This document shows, piece by piece, positions 34,488 to 43,985 of a stretch of 64,000 nucleotides of DNA. Position 1 is the first letter of the stretch, and each line of letters opens with the position of its first letter. The translations under genes and the position numbers were made by a program. The notes under the pieces are model-generated. The model was not told where the DNA came from. It was given only the letters and a program-made list of their open reading frames with translations, and did not search any database. The stretch is from JAHTBL01 sp038532735 (lineage in GTDB: Bacteria; Pseudomonadota; Alphaproteobacteria; Rhodobacterales; Rhodobacteraceae), in contig JBCBAC010000005.1 of assembly GCA_038532735.1 (NCBI GenBank), forward strand, positions 62,001-126,000. The letters run 5' to 3'.

Positions 34488-35480
34488 ATGGCCCCCAAAA
34501 AACCGTTCAATATCCTGATCGTAGGACAAGCCGGTCGGCTTCAATACGAGGCAATCTTATTTGCGGCCTCCCTGCGGGCCAACAGCCCAGGCTTTGACGG
34601 TCAGCTCGTTATAGCAGAGCCGCAACCCGGCCCGCTCTGGCCCCGCGACCCGCGCATGACCGGCGATGTGCGCGCCCTTCTGGAGGGTGAGCTTGGCGCC
34701 ACCATTCGCCCGTTTGAAAGCCAGCATTTCGGCGCGACCTATCCTTACGGCAACAAGATCGAAGCGCTGGCCTGCCTGCCCGAAAAAGAGCCCTTCGTCT
34801 TCTTTGACACCGATACACTGGTTCTCGATGAAATCACCGACGTGCCCTTCAAATTCACCAAGCCGCAGGCCTCCATGCGGCGGGAAAACACCTGGCCGAA
34901 ACTTGAGCTTTACGGCCCCGGCTATAACCGGATCTGGGGCGCGCTCTACGACAAATTTGGGCTGGATTTCGAAAGCTCGCTCGATCTGAGCCAGCCGGAT
35001 GAGTACTGGCGGCGCTATCTCTATTTCAACGCGGGCTGGTTTTTCTACAAGGACCCCGCCGCGTTTGGTCAGCGCTTTGCTGAATACGCCTGCGCGATCC
35101 GCGACGATGCGCCAGAGGAATTGGTCTGCCAATCGCTGGATCCGTGGCTCGATCAGGTTGCCTTACCGCTTGTGATCCACAGCTTCAAAGGCGGGCGCGA
35201 TACGCTGCCAGAGGGGCTGTTGGACGGATCCGTGACCTGCCACTATCGCGTTTTGCCGCTGCTTTATGCCCGGGAAGCCGACCGTGTGGTGGAGGTGCTG
35301 GAAGCTGTGTCGGCCCCGAACAAGCTGAAGAAAGTGCTCAAGCAATACGATCCGATCAAGCGGATGATTTACCAGAAACGCGGCCACAAGGTGCGTGCGC
35401 TTTTTGATCAAGAGAATCTTCCGCGCAAGGAACAGGCGATCCGGAATACAATCAAACGCGAGGGGTTTTGGTTACGTTAA
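34488..35480 (+). CDS. putative glycosyltransferase, function unknown
   Basis: 330 residues, cytoplasmic, no signal peptide. FVFFDTDTLVLDEI (near residue 105) gives a DxD-like metal site expected in GT-A glycosyltransferases. RYLYFNAGWFFYKDP follows, as in GT8-like proteins. The C-terminal 60 residues are strongly basic. It lies after the other glycosyltransferase-like gene, so the two may act on the same molecule. Confidence 0.7.
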   Translation: MAPKKPFNILIVGQAGRLQYEAILFAASLRANSPGFDGQLVIAEPQPGPLWPRDPRMTGDVRALLEGELGATIRPFESQHFGATYPYGNKIEALACLPEKEPFVFFDTDTLVLDEITDVPFKFTKPQASMRRENTWPKLELYGPGYNRIWGALYDKFGLDFESSLDLSQPDEYWRRYLYFNAGWFFYKDPAAFGQRFAEYACAIRDDAPEELVCQSLDPWLDQVALPLVIHSFKGGRDTLPEGLLDGSVTCHYRVLPLLYAREADRVVEVLEAVSAPNKLKKVLKQYDPIKRMIYQKRGHKVRALFDQENLPRKEQAIRNTIKREGFWLR

Positions 35481-35586
35481 TTTCGCAAAGCGAAAATAAC
35501 GACCGAAGAGGTCAATCTGCGCAGCAAACTGACCGGTCGGACATAAGTATGTTAATGTTCCGCAGCCTTGGGGTTCCACCCCAAAC

Positions 35587-35611
35587 CCCGGGATATTTCC
35601 AAAAAGCGAAG
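35587..35611 (+). repeat. dispersed GGATATTT element, copy E
   Basis: Plus-strand CCCGGGATATTTCCAAAAAG, then CGAAG, in the 208-base gap between a glycosyltransferase-like gene and the convergent VOC gene. I see no gene in that gap. Confidence 0.6.
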
Positions 35612-35688
35612 CCGGCTATTTACCCGACATTAACCTTAACGCGCGCGGTGCCTCTTCATCTTGGTAGAAAAACTCAAATCCGCCGGTC

Positions 35689-36102
35689 TCAACCCGCGAA
35701 CACACTGGCCATCTCGCGAAAACCCTTCACCTCAACAGGGTTGCCCGAAGGATCGCGGAAGAACATCGTCCATTGCTCTCCCCGCTCGCCTTCAAACCGG
35801 ACCGATGGCGGAATGACAAATTCGACCCCCGCAGCCTGAAGCCGGTCGGCGAGGCCATCCCATTCGGCCTTACCAAGCACCACGCCGAAATGCGGCATCG
35901 GCACCAGATGATCGCCCACATGACCGGTCGCCTCTGTCTTGAATGGCTCGCCCAAATGCAGGCTCAACTGATTGCCGTAGAAGTCAAAATCGACCCAGGT
36001 GTCGGTGGAGCGCCCCTCGGTCGCGCCTATGACACCGGTATAAAAGTCTCGCGCCTCGTCCAGATCGCGAACATTGAACGCCAGATGAAACGGTTGTGCC
36101 AT
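35689..36102 (-). CDS. VOC-family (glyoxalase/dioxygenase fold) protein
   Basis: 137 residues, one VOC unit pair with beta-alpha-beta-beta-beta repeats: FHLAFNVRDLDEARDFYTGVIG at the start with a metal-binding His, and FFRDPSGNPVEVKGFR at the end with the metal Glu. This is the layout of small glyoxalase/bleomycin-resistance-like enzymes; substrate unknown. The ATG at 36102 has GGGAGAGGG upstream. The minus-strand gene is divergent from the methionine gene. Confidence 0.82.
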   Translation of the reverse strand: MAQPFHLAFNVRDLDEARDFYTGVIGATEGRSTDTWVDFDFYGNQLSLHLGEPFKTEATGHVGDHLVPMPHFGVVLGKAEWDGLADRLQAAGVEFVIPPSVRFEGERGEQWTMFFRDPSGNPVEVKGFREMASVFAG

Positions 36103-36208
36103 ACGCTGTCCCTCTCCCCTCACGGCCCGTGCTCTAGCAGTTGTGATGCCGTCTCAACTGCCCTACACCTTTCGCCGACAGTTTGACAGATGCCTTGAGG
36201 AGCACATC

Positions 36209-37501
36209 ATGACCGACGGACCCAGCTACGGCTTTGACACCCTGCAAATCCACGCAGGCGCGCGGCCCGACCCGGCCACAGGCGCCCGGCAAACCCCGAT
36301 CTACCAAAGCACGGCGTTCGTCTTCCGCGATGCGGACCACGCGGCCGCACTCTTTAACCTGCAGGAAGTCGGCTACATCTACTCGCGTCTGACAAACCCC
36401 ACCGTCGCCGTGCTGCAAGAACGCATCGCGACTTTGGAAGGCGGCGTGGGCGCCGTGTGCTGCTCCTCCGGGCATGCCGCTCAGATTATGGCACTTTTCC
36501 CGCTGATGAGCCCCGGTAAGAACATCGTGGCCTCCACCCGCCTTTACGGCGGCACGGTCACCCAGTTCAGCCAGACCATCAAACGTTTCGGCTGGGAAGC
36601 GACCTTTGTGGATTTTGACGATCTGGACGCGGTGAAAGCGGCCATCAATGACGACACGCGCGCGGTCTTCTGCGAGGCGATTGCAAATCCAGGCGGCTAT
36701 ATCACTGACCTCGACGCGATCAGCGCCATCGCGGATGCCGCTGAAATCCCGATGATTGTCGATAACACATCAGCCACGCCATACCTCTGCCGCCCCATCG
36801 AGCATGGCGCGACGCTGGTCGTGCATTCGACCACGAAATACCTCACTGGAAACGGCACCGTCACGGGGGGCTGCGTTGTGGACAGCGGCAAGTTCGACTG
36901 GACCGCGAATGACAAGTTCCCATCACTGAGCGCGCCAGAGCCTGCTTATCACGGTCTCAAATTCGCCGAGACGTTTGGCCCGCTCGCCTTCACCTTCCAC
37001 GGCATCGCCATCGGGTTGCGTGATCTGGGCATGACCATGAACCCGCAAGCCGCGCATTACACATTGATGGGCATGGAAACGCTCTCCCTACGCATGGATC
37101 GCCATGTGGAGAACGCCCAGAAAGTCGCCGCTTGGCTAGAGACGGATCCGCGCGTCGACTACGTCACCTATGCCGGTCTGCCCTCTTCCCCCTATTACGA
37201 GCGGGTGGAGAAAATCTGCCCCCGCGGGGCCGGTGGTCTCTTCACCGTCGCGATCAAGGGCGGCTACGAGGCTTGCGTCAAACTCGTTGATAACCTTGAG
37301 ATTTTCAGCCATGTGGCCAACCTTGGGGACACGCGCTCGCTGATCATCCACTCTGCCTCGACGACGCATCGTCAGCTGAGCGCCGAGCAGCAGGAAGCTG
37401 CAGGCGCGGGCCCAAATGTCGTGCGCATCTCCATCGGGATCGAGGATGCCGACGACCTGATCGCCGATCTGGATCAGGCGCTCGCCAAAGCCACGGCCTA
37501 A
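36209..37501 (+). CDS. metY: O-acetylhomoserine sulfhydrylase (aminocarboxypropyltransferase)
   Basis: A 430-residue gamma-family PLP enzyme that makes homocysteine from O-acetylhomoserine and sulfide. QTPIYQSTAFVF, YSRLTNPT and PLP Lys210 in VHSTTKYLTGNG are visible. An ATG at 36209 with TTGAGGAG upstream was chosen over the open extension to 36143. The zinc ADH gene follows 3 bases after the stop. No SAM riboswitch is evident in the 106 bases upstream. Confidence 0.95.
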   Translation: MTDGPSYGFDTLQIHAGARPDPATGARQTPIYQSTAFVFRDADHAAALFNLQEVGYIYSRLTNPTVAVLQERIATLEGGVGAVCCSSGHAAQIMALFPLMSPGKNIVASTRLYGGTVTQFSQTIKRFGWEATFVDFDDLDAVKAAINDDTRAVFCEAIANPGGYITDLDAISAIADAAEIPMIVDNTSATPYLCRPIEHGATLVVHSTTKYLTGNGTVTGGCVVDSGKFDWTANDKFPSLSAPEPAYHGLKFAETFGPLAFTFHGIAIGLRDLGMTMNPQAAHYTLMGMETLSLRMDRHVENAQKVAAWLETDPRVDYVTYAGLPSSPYYERVEKICPRGAGGLFTVAIKGGYEACVKLVDNLEIFSHVANLGDTRSLIIHSASTTHRQLSAEQQEAAGAGPNVVRISIGIEDADDLIADLDQALAKATA

Positions 37502-37504
37502 ACG

Positions 37505-38551
37505 ATGAAGGCGGCGCTGCTGCGCGACTTCGGGGGTGAGGTCGGGATCGAAACGGTCCCGGACCCCACCTGCCCGCGCGATGGCGCCATCATCAAGCTG
37601 GAGGCCTGTGGCGTTTGCCGCTCGGACCATCACGCCTGGGTCGGTGCAGACCCGGACGTCGCGCTGCCCCATGTGATGGGCCATGAATTCGCTGGCGTCG
37701 TGGCCGAGGTTGGCCCTGATTGTAGCCGATTCCAGAAAGGCGACCGCGTCACAGCGCCTTTCATCCTTGGCTGCGGAACCTGCTCTGAATGCGGCGCGGG
37801 CCAACCCACTGTTTGCGAAAGCCAAGATGTGATCGGCTTTACGTTCTGGGGCGCGTTTGCCGAATACATCGCCATCCCCCATGCCGACTACAACCTTGTG
37901 CGCATCCCGGAGGCGGTGGGTTTCGCCGAAGCGGCGGGCATGGGCTGCCGCGTGACAACCGCGTGGCGCGCCCTTTCAGATCGCGGCGCGCTGAGACCCG
38001 GCGAATGGCTGGCGGTGCATGGCTCTGGCGGCGTGGGCCTATCGTCGATTCTGCTGGCCAAATCCATGGGCGCACGGGTCGTTGCGGTGGATATCAGCGA
38101 CGATGCGCTGGCCAAGGCCACCGCCCTGGGGGCGGACGCCGTCGTCAATGCGCGCAGCGTCGAAGCGCCCGAACAAATTCGCGAGATAACGAAGGGCGGC
38201 GCCCATGTCTCGGTCGACGCGCTTGGCATTTACGACACGTTCGACGCCTCGCTGAAATCTCTGCGCAAACTGGGCCGCCATGTGCAGGTGGGCATGCCGG
38301 TCGGCGATCACGCCACCGTGCCGCTTCCCTTGCTCGAGTTGGTCTATGCACGGCAATTGACCCTGCACGGGATGCGCGGGCTTGGAGCCCAAGGCTTCCC
38401 CGCCCTTTTCGCAAAGATCGAAGCGGGGGAGTTGGACATCGCCCAACTCGTCACCGCGCGCCTGCCGCTTTCCGGTGTCACTGACGCCCTGCGCGCAATG
38501 GATGGCGCCCAGCAGGCGGGCGTCGCGGTAATTACCGAGTTTGATCGCTAA
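37505..38551 (+). CDS. zinc-dependent alcohol dehydrogenase
   Basis: 348 residues, MDR superfamily. The catalytic zinc ligands are Cys38 in GVCRSD and His60/Glu61 in GHEFAG. The structural zinc cluster is CGTCSECGAGQPTVC, and the NAD motif is GSGGVGLS. The specific substrate is not readable. Spacing of three bases suggests co-transcription with metY. It overlaps the convergent FKBP gene by four bases (CTAA). Confidence 0.9.
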   Translation: MKAALLRDFGGEVGIETVPDPTCPRDGAIIKLEACGVCRSDHHAWVGADPDVALPHVMGHEFAGVVAEVGPDCSRFQKGDRVTAPFILGCGTCSECGAGQPTVCESQDVIGFTFWGAFAEYIAIPHADYNLVRIPEAVGFAEAAGMGCRVTTAWRALSDRGALRPGEWLAVHGSGGVGLSSILLAKSMGARVVAVDISDDALAKATALGADAVVNARSVEAPEQIREITKGGAHVSVDALGIYDTFDASLKSLRKLGRHVQVGMPVGDHATVPLPLLELVYARQLTLHGMRGLGAQGFPALFAKIEAGELDIAQLVTARLPLSGVTDALRAMDGAQQAGVAVITEFDR

Positions 38552-38976
38552 GCGATCTCAAGCAATTCGATATTGAAGACCAAGTCCTGCCCGGCCAGCG
38601 GGTGGTTGGCGTCCAGCGTCACGCTGTCGTCTGACAGCTCGATCACCTTCACAGGCATCGCGCGGCCATCGGGGGTCTGCATTTGCAGCATCGTGCCGAT
38701 CTCCAGCGGGATCTCGGCCGGGATCTGGTCGCGGGGGACGGCCTGACGCGCGTCGGGATCGGCTTGGCCGTAGGCCTCGTCACACGCCACCAGCACGGTT
38801 TGCTTGTCGCCCACGGACATGCCGGGGATCGCTTTGTCGAGGCCTGGGATGATCTGGCCCGAGCCAACGGTGAACTCCAGCGGGTCGCGCCCTTCGGAGC
38901 TATCAAAAACCGTGCCGTCGGCCAGAGTGCCGGTGTAGTTCAATTTGACGGTGTCACCGTTTTTCACTTCGCTCAT
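38548..38976 (-). CDS. FKBP-type peptidyl-prolyl isomerase, SlyD-like
   Basis: 142 residues. The FKBP domain begins VKLNYTGTLADGTVFDSS and continues with GSGQIIPGLDKAIPGM. The inserted chaperone flap (PDGRAMPVKVIELSDDSV) and HPLAGQDLVFNIELLEI match SlyD, but it lacks the His-rich tail. It catalyses proline isomerisation and can hold unfolded chains. The ATG at 38976 is chosen; the frame is open for another 39 codons upstream without a ribosome site. Confidence 0.93.
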   Translation of the reverse strand: MSEVKNGDTVKLNYTGTLADGTVFDSSEGRDPLEFTVGSGQIIPGLDKAIPGMSVGDKQTVLVACDEAYGQADPDARQAVPRDQIPAEIPLEIGTMLQMQTPDGRAMPVKVIELSDDSVTLDANHPLAGQDLVFNIELLEIA

Positions 38977-39052
38977 CAGAGAAACCCTTTCATGGCCAAT
39001 CACAACAGCCGCGCCTGACTGGCACGACACTTCGGGGGCACCCTGCCTGAAA

Positions 39053-39078
39053 CGCCCCCCAGCCGAAACCGGGGGGTG
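39053..39078 (-). terminator. GC-rich hairpin downstream of SIMPL gene
   Basis: CCCCCC (39055-39060) pairs with GGGGGG (39071-39076) and extends by a G-T and a C-G pair. It follows the SIMPL-domain gene on the minus strand. The T-tract is weak (TTT), so termination strength is uncertain. Confidence 0.5.
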
Positions 39079-39110
39079 CGGATTTGTCGCCACCTTAATG
39101 ATGCCTTTGC

Positions 39111-39797
39111 TTACTCGCTGGCGAAGATCATCGTGACCGAGGCAGAGATTTCGATCTCGCCTTCGGCAACAGGCACCGCCGTATCTGCGCTCATCATGCG
39201 CATCTCGGCGCGCATGGGGGACGGCATATGCACGCCGCCTTCGCGCAGTTCGATCATGCGGCCAAGGGAAACGCCTGCCGCATCTGCATAGAGCGTGGCC
39301 TTGGCGCGTGCTTCTGCCACGGCAGCGCGGCGCGCCTCTTCCAGCAGAGGCGCGCGGTCGGCGACGTCAAAGCTGAGACCCCGAAACTGATTGGCCCCGT
39401 CTGCCACAACTGCGCCCAGAACATCACCCAACTGGCTGAGGTCACGCACCCGCACGCTGATCCCGTTCTCTGCAAGATACCCAACGATCTGGGGGGCCTC
39501 CCCGTCGCGCGTGACACGGTTGTCCCAGCGCGGGTTCAGTTGCAAAGCGGTCGTCTGGATGTCGCGCGCTTCAACGCCTGCCGCCTCCAACACCGCCTGC
39601 ACCCGCGTCATCGTCTCGGACACTTGCGCCATTGCGTCTGCGGCACTCACCGCCTCACCCGTCACGCCCATGCGCACGGTCGCCATATCCGGCACCGCCG
39701 TGATGCGCCCTTCGCCTGTGACGATGATCCGCCCGTCATCCTGTGCCCAAACCGGGCTGGCCACCAACATCGCAACGATCAAAATCCAACGCATCAT
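39111..39797 (-). CDS. SIMPL-domain (DUF541) periplasmic protein
   Basis: 228 residues with a signal peptide (MMRWILIVAMLVASPVWAQ). The rest is the SIMPL domain: IIVTGEGRITAVPDMATVRMGVTG, then LNPRWD and YLAENGISVRVRD. Members are found in the periplasm of many proteobacteria and are linked to envelope stress, but no catalysis is known. It is divergent from the large secretion-like protein gene. Confidence 0.88.
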   Translation of the reverse strand: MMRWILIVAMLVASPVWAQDDGRIIVTGEGRITAVPDMATVRMGVTGEAVSAADAMAQVSETMTRVQAVLEAAGVEARDIQTTALQLNPRWDNRVTRDGEAPQIVGYLAENGISVRVRDLSQLGDVLGAVVADGANQFRGLSFDVADRAPLLEEARRAAVAEARAKATLYADAAGVSLGRMIELREGGVHMPSPMRAEMRMMSADTAVPVAEGEIEISASVTMIFASE

Positions 39798-39938
39798 CTG
39801 CTCTCCTCATGGTCGTTCAGTTCAATGTAATGTCCCTTTGACGCATCTCGCCATGGGATGCTTGGCTTTTTCTTCCCCTTCCCGCTCAGACGCGGTAGTC
39901 TGGCGAAAACGTGCCACCAAAGAGTGTTACACGAGGCC

Positions 39939-42002
39939 ATGTCCGCAGAGTTCGCGCTTCTTTTGAAAATGCCGACCACGCAGCTTTTGGTGGCGGATCA
40001 AGACGCGTGGAAGGTCGTGGGCGAAGCTGCGCTCGACAGCGACGACATGGCGGGCGCGCTTTCAGAGCTTCGCAAGAAGGGTGAGGCGGTCGCGGGCGGC
40101 ACAGTCTCATGCCTGTTGATCCTGCCGGATGATCAGATCAAATACCTCTCCCTGCCCGCCACCGACGATGATGCCGCGGCGGCGCATGCTGCTTTGGAAG
40201 GTGCGACGCCTTACGCGGTTCAGGATCTGGCCTATGACTGGGCGCGTGCGGGCGACACGCTTTATGTGGCCGCTGTTGCCCGCGAAACGCTGGCCGAGGC
40301 GGAGACATTCGTCACCGAACACGGTTTCACCGCCGCCGGTTTCATCGCAGCGCCCGACCCGAACGACTTCCCGGTGCGACCCGTCTTTGACAGCCCGACA
40401 CTTCCGCGCGGCGTCGCGCATATACCCATTGGCGAGGCGTTCGTGCCAAAGCCGCCGCCTGCCTTCGCATCCCGGCGGGAAGCGCCGCCTGTCGCAGCGG
40501 CCAAAACCGAAGCGTCTCCAACTACATCCGTTGCGCCGCGCATCAGCCTTAGCGCGGCCCCGGCGAAGGCCACAGTTGCACCGCTGGGCGGGGCGGAGCC
40601 GCCCGCCCCGAAGCCCAGCCCGCCCGTTACCGGAAAATCTGCGGTCGCGCTGCCCTCCAAAGCCGCGCCTGCCCCGCCAGAGCCCGCCTTTGCTGCAGCC
40701 GCGCCGGTCGACAAAGCACAGATCGGCGGCAAGCCGCGCTATCTGGGGTTGGTGCTCACCTTGGTGCTGCTGGCCGTGCTCGCCGTCGTCGCGCTCTGGT
40801 CAATGACGCTCGGCGATGAGGAAACAGCCCTTGAGGCCGAAAGCAGCGCCGATCTCGCTGAGGTCGCAATGGAGCCCGAACTTATCCCGGAAGAGCCGTC
40901 CGAGACGATCATCGCCGACGCGCTCCCCGATATCGACGCGCCCACAGAAGAGCTGTTGCCTGCACTGCCTGAGCCCGTGCTGCCGCCGCAGCCGATGACA
41001 GACACCGAACTGGCCGCGCGCTATGCCGCAACGGGCATCTGGCAACGCGCCCCACGGGCTGCACCTGCGCCCAATGTGGACGCGCTTGATCAGCTTTACG
41101 TTGCCTCGATCGACCCACAGGTTCAGCCATCCGATGCCATCGCTCTGCCTGAACTGCAGGCCCTACGCGGGGATGCTTTGCCTGCAACGCCCCTGCCCCC
41201 CGCAGCGCCCGATCAAACCTATGCACTGGACAGCCAAGGCCGCGTGATCGCGACGCCGGATGGTGCGCTCTCACCCGAGGGAGTGCTTGTCTTTGCAGGC
41301 CGCCCTCCGATCACAGTGCCGCCGCGCCCCGAGCGCGCGGCAGAGGTTGAGACCGCACCCGAGCCTGATCCGCGTCTGGCCGCGTTGCGCCCTGCAGCCC
41401 GACCGTCTGACCTGCAGGACGCGAATGAACGCGCGCAATTGGGTGGGCGCACGCGCGAGGAATTTGCAAGCATCCGGCCCCAGCTGCGCCCCAAGGCGCC
41501 ACAAGAGCTGGCCGCCGAGATTGCCGCGGCCGCTGCAGCAGCCACCGCCGCTGTCGAGAACCCGCCAGAGCAACCGTCCGCCGCGTCAGACCCGTTTGCG
41601 ACCGGCACCCGTCTGGCCGCTGCTGTCTCGCGCAAGCCGCAAAGCCGCCCGCGCAATTTCGCACGGATCGTCGAGCGGGCCCGCACCCAAGAACCTGCCG
41701 AGACAGCCCGTGTCGTGGCCTCTGTCGCCCCGCGCACCGTGCGCCCTTCTGGCCCCGTGCCCACGACCGTGTCGCGCGCCGCCACGATGGAGAATGCGAT
41801 CAACCTGCGCCGCATCAATCTGATCGGCGTCTTCGGCAAGCCCACCTCACGCAGCGCATTGGTGCGCATGCGTAATGGCCGGTTTAAGAAAGTGAAAGTT
41901 GGCGACCGCATCGACGGTGGACGCGTTGCCGCGATTGGCGAAAGCGAGTTGCGCTACGTCAAATCCGGCCGCAATCTGACACTGAAGATGCCAAGCAGCT
42001 AA
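39939..42002 (+). CDS. large Pro/Ala-rich membrane protein with GspL-like N-terminus and GspC/PilP-like C-terminus
   Basis: 687 residues from the ATG at 39939. The N-terminal 130 residues look like an actin-like GspL/PilM-type fold (MPTTQLLVADQDAWKVVGEA). Then come Ala/Pro-rich segments, one transmembrane helix around residues 270-290 (YLGLVLTLVLLAVLAVVALW), and a long acidic and proline-rich periplasmic region. The last 65 residues contain RRINLIGVFGKPTSRSALVR and KVKVGDRIDGGRVAAI, which resemble GspC/PilP homology-region beta domains. No secretion genes flank it. Function unknown; the fold call is pattern-based. Confidence 0.6.
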   Translation: MSAEFALLLKMPTTQLLVADQDAWKVVGEAALDSDDMAGALSELRKKGEAVAGGTVSCLLILPDDQIKYLSLPATDDDAAAAHAALEGATPYAVQDLAYDWARAGDTLYVAAVARETLAEAETFVTEHGFTAAGFIAAPDPNDFPVRPVFDSPTLPRGVAHIPIGEAFVPKPPPAFASRREAPPVAAAKTEASPTTSVAPRISLSAAPAKATVAPLGGAEPPAPKPSPPVTGKSAVALPSKAAPAPPEPAFAAAAPVDKAQIGGKPRYLGLVLTLVLLAVLAVVALWSMTLGDEETALEAESSADLAEVAMEPELIPEEPSETIIADALPDIDAPTEELLPALPEPVLPPQPMTDTELAARYAATGIWQRAPRAAPAPNVDALDQLYVASIDPQVQPSDAIALPELQALRGDALPATPLPPAAPDQTYALDSQGRVIATPDGALSPEGVLVFAGRPPITVPPRPERAAEVETAPEPDPRLAALRPAARPSDLQDANERAQLGGRTREEFASIRPQLRPKAPQELAAEIAAAAAAATAAVENPPEQPSAASDPFATGTRLAAAVSRKPQSRPRNFARIVERARTQEPAETARVVASVAPRTVRPSGPVPTTVSRAATMENAINLRRINLIGVFGKPTSRSALVRMRNGRFKKVKVGDRIDGGRVAAIGESELRYVKSGRNLTLKMPSS

Positions 42003-42068
42003 GGCGATAAAGGCTGGCCCTCAGTCCCGCGCGAAGCTGGCCATTTAAACCCAACGGACCCCCCGCCG

Positions 42069-43943
42069 ATGGAAAGTTTCCTTTTTCAAGCAACGATTTA
42101 CTTGCTTGCCGCCGTCATCGCAGTCCCCCTTGCTGCACGTTTGGGGTTGGGCTCAGTCCTTGGGTATTTTCTGGCCGGGATCGTGATCGGCCCGCTTCTG
42201 GGGCTGGTCGGGTCAGAAACCGCAGATCTTCAGCATTTCGCTGAATTTGGCGTCGTGATGATGCTCTTCCTGATCGGGCTCGAGCTGGAGCCCCGCGTTC
42301 TTTGGAACATGCGCGACCGACTGATCGGGCTGGGCGGTCTGCAGCTTGTCCTGACCACGGGTTGCATCATGGCCGCAGCGATGGCTTTGGGACAGCCGTG
42401 GCAATTGTCGCTGGCCATAGGACTTATTTTCGCGCTCTCCTCAACGGCGATTGTGCTTCAAACCCTGACCGAGAAAGGGCTGATGCAGACTGGTGGCGGG
42501 CGCGCGACCTTCTCGGTTCTGCTGACGCAAGACATCGCCGTGATCCCGATGTTGGCGCTGCTGCCGCTGCTTGCGATTGGGGAGGTGGTGCGCCTGAACC
42601 CCGATGGCTCCATGAAATTGGCCGAAGACGATCATGGCCATGGCCACACCATGTCGCTGGTCGACGGCCTGCCCGGATGGGGTGTCACGCTGGTGACGCT
42701 TGCTGTAATCGCGGCGGTGATCCTTGCCGGGATTTTCCTGACGCGCCCGCTTTTCCGCTTCATCCATCAAGCGCGCCTGCGGGAGATGTATACCGCCACC
42801 GCTTTGCTGATCGTCGTGGGCATCGCGGTGCTGATGACCCTTGTGGGCCTCTCCCCCGCGCTCGGCACCTTCATGGCCGGTGTCGTGCTGGCCAACACGG
42901 AATTCCGGCACGAGCTTGAAGCGGATATCGAGCCCTTCAAAGGCCTGCTGCTGGGGCTCTTTTTCATCACCGTCGGCGCCGGGATCAACTTTGCCGTACT
43001 CTTTGACGCCTTCTTTACCATCGTCGGTCTGACGCTGGGCATGATGCTGATCAAGGGCCTGATCCTCTATGGCCTGTCGCTGCTTTTCAAACTGAAAGGC
43101 CGTGATCAGTGGCTTTTCACGCTGGGGCTGGCGCAGGCGGGGGAGTTCGGGTTTGTCCTGATCTCCTTCTCGCTTCAGCAAAATGTCCTAAGTCCCGGCA
43201 TGGGCGAGATCGTGCTGCTCATGGTGGCACTGTCGATGCTGATCACACCTCTGCTTTTCATCGCCTATGACCAACTTTCCAAACGCATGACCGAGGTGGA
43301 AGATGTTGCGCCCGACCCGATTGACACGCAAGGCGAGGTCATCATCGCAGGCATCGGGCGCTTTGGGCAAGTCGTGAACCGGATGGTGCAAATGTCAGGT
43401 CTCAGCACAACCGTTCTGGACAGTGATCTGGCGACCGTCGAGCTGATGCGCAAATTTGGCTTCAAAGGGTTCTTCGGCGATCCGACAAGGCCCGAATTGC
43501 TGCATGCCGCAGGGTTGAAAACCGCCCGTGTCCTCGTCGTTGCGATGGACGACAAGGAGGCCAGCACCCGCATCGTGACGCTGGCCCGCCGCGAGCGGCC
43601 TGATCTGCATATCGTTGCCCGCGCACGCGACCGGGTGCATGTCTATGAGCTGTATCGCGCCGGGGCAGATGACATCGTGCGCGAGATGTTTGACAGCTCG
43701 CTCCGTGCAGGCCGCTATGTTTTAGAGAATATGGGCCTGACCGAATTTGAAGCCTCGGAGAACGAAAAGGCGTTCTACAAGCTGGATCGAACCGCAATGC
43801 TGGAGCTCGCAAGCCTGTGGAAGCCCGGGATTGATGTGACGGACAACGCAGAATACGTGGCGCGCGCCCGCGCGTTGAACAAGGATCTGGAAACCGCGCT
43901 GGTACACCAGTTGAACGAAAAGAAGGCGGATGATGCGGCCTAG
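42069..43943 (+). CDS. monovalent cation:proton antiporter-2 (KefB/KefC-like)
   Basis: A 624-residue inner-membrane protein. About 12 helices of the CPA2 domain (LGSVLGYFLAGIVIGP, LFLIGLELEPR, SPALGTFMAGVVLANTEFRHE) are followed by a C-terminal TrkA-N/RCK Rossmann domain with VIIAGIGRFGQVVNRMVQ near residue 425. It exchanges potassium or sodium for protons, gated by nucleotide or glutathione adducts in the Kef branch. A His-rich insertion (DDHGHGHTMS) sits between two helices. No KefF/G partner gene is adjacent. Confidence 0.93.
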   Translation: MESFLFQATIYLLAAVIAVPLAARLGLGSVLGYFLAGIVIGPLLGLVGSETADLQHFAEFGVVMMLFLIGLELEPRVLWNMRDRLIGLGGLQLVLTTGCIMAAAMALGQPWQLSLAIGLIFALSSTAIVLQTLTEKGLMQTGGGRATFSVLLTQDIAVIPMLALLPLLAIGEVVRLNPDGSMKLAEDDHGHGHTMSLVDGLPGWGVTLVTLAVIAAVILAGIFLTRPLFRFIHQARLREMYTATALLIVVGIAVLMTLVGLSPALGTFMAGVVLANTEFRHELEADIEPFKGLLLGLFFITVGAGINFAVLFDAFFTIVGLTLGMMLIKGLILYGLSLLFKLKGRDQWLFTLGLAQAGEFGFVLISFSLQQNVLSPGMGEIVLLMVALSMLITPLLFIAYDQLSKRMTEVEDVAPDPIDTQGEVIIAGIGRFGQVVNRMVQMSGLSTTVLDSDLATVELMRKFGFKGFFGDPTRPELLHAAGLKTARVLVVAMDDKEASTRIVTLARRERPDLHIVARARDRVHVYELYRAGADDIVREMFDSSLRAGRYVLENMGLTEFEASENEKAFYKLDRTAMLELASLWKPGIDVTDNAEYVARARALNKDLETALVHQLNEKKADDAA

Positions 43944-43985
43944 AGGGCGTTTTAAACAGCGAAAGGCTGAGTAGTCTGTTCTGGG

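Noticed and set aside
36103..36208. Possible SAM-type riboswitch before metY
   Set aside because: I looked for the SAM-II and SAM/SAH pseudoknot cores and found no convincing match in the 106 bases.
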